Assembly: GCA_964195405.1 (NCBI GenBank) | Contig: CAXMPK010000261.1 | Location: forward strand, 1 to 5,054 | From: CAXMPK01 sp964195405 | GTDB taxonomy: Bacteria; Actinomycetota; Acidimicrobiia; Spongiisociales; ZC4RG35 | Length of the DNA stretch: 5,054 nucleotides | Direction of reading: 5' to 3' | Shown here: in pieces, positions 4,905-5,054 of the stretch | How the letters are laid out: every line of letters starts with the position of its first letter | How positions within the stretch are numbered: the first letter of the stretch is position 1 | The notes under the pieces: generated by a model | What the model was told of the DNA's origin: nothing | Seen by the model: only the letters and a program-made list of their open reading frames with translations | Database searches by the model: none | Made by a program: the position numbers and the translations under genes

Positions 4905-5054
4905 GAAAACCGCATCCTCAACCACGCCATTCACATCGCAGCCGTGACCCAGCTACGTCATGACACGACCGGCCGGGTCTACTACCAGAGGAAGGTGGCC
5001 GAGGGCAAAACCCCCAAAGAAGCAATCAGAGCCCTGAAGCGACGCATCTCAGAC
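4905..5054 (+). pseudogene. IS110-family transposase, C-terminal fragment (continues beyond window)
   Basis: Fifty codons are open to the right edge. They begin ENRILNHAIHIAAVTQLRH and continue with GRVYYQRKVAEGKTPKEAI and ALKRRISD, the characteristic C-terminal part of IS110-family transposases (Transposase_20 domain: GNRxLNxALH, then Y-x-R-K-x-x-E-G-K-x-x-x-E-A-x-R-x-L-K-R). Upstream of about 4905 the similarity stops and a TAG interrupts the frame at 4842. The N-terminal RuvC-like DEDD domain and the segment carrying the catalytic serine are absent, so the copy is inactive on this side. IS110 elements encode a transposase guided by a bridge RNA; neither an RNA region nor an element end is recognisable here. 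The break coincides with the broken start of the lipoprotein-like gene on the minus strand, so the junction is probably a recombination scar. Confidence 0.8.

Noticed and set aside
4906..4909. Programmed frameshift in the 5' end of the minus-strand exported protein
   Set aside because: The upstream frame is antisense to transposase-derived codons, so a recombination scar explains the break better; only a run of four identical bases is present.

Overview
The window looks like a chromosomal stretch from a fairly GC-rich actinobacterium. By eye the GC content is in the upper 50s percent; I did not compute it. The grounds are a deazaflavin (F420)-dependent nitroreductase-family gene, several short-signal lipoproteins ending in Cys-Gly-Gly, frequent GTG/TTG starts and at least one candidate leaderless gene. 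An Acidimicrobiia-type lineage would fit but is not proven. No rRNA, intact tRNA or CRISPR array is visible.

Left part (1-3276), all on the minus strand. Reading with transcription, the order is: an APH-fold phosphotransferase (2356-3276), a small Ddn/F420-type oxidoreductase (1912-2301), an HMG-CoA-lyase-family enzyme (925-1830), an orphan lipoprotein with a Gly/Asp-rich linker (283-840), and the N-terminus of another lipoprotein running off the left edge (1-191). The first three genes are separated by about 50 to 80 bases and could be co-transcribed. The lyase suggests leucine or branched acyl-CoA catabolism. The kinase-like and F420-type neighbours cannot be given substrates from sequence alone.

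Middle part (3277-3597) has no convincing gene but is dense in structure. It holds a 16-bp direct repeat with 23-bp period that forms alternative hairpins, a perfect 9-bp stem-loop, a sequence resembling the 3' end of a tRNA or tmRNA, TCCCGT motifs spaced 10 and 20 bp apart, three copies of ATGGCTGCAGT, and a 28-bp site with the 11+6+11 architecture of a Xer/dif-type tyrosine recombinase core site.

Right part (3598-5054) holds a single plus-strand SnoaL/NTF2-like gene. It is bounded by two exact copies of a 16-bp sequence that is the left arm plus most of the spacer of the dif-like site, so the whole looks like a roughly 500-bp one-gene cassette. Next comes a convergent cysteine-rich exported or anchored protein (4060-4884) whose 5' end runs into the C-terminal piece of an IS110-family transposase (4905-5054) that continues past the window. 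The region from about 3280 to 5054 therefore reads as an accessory, recombination-prone zone beside a metabolic cluster.
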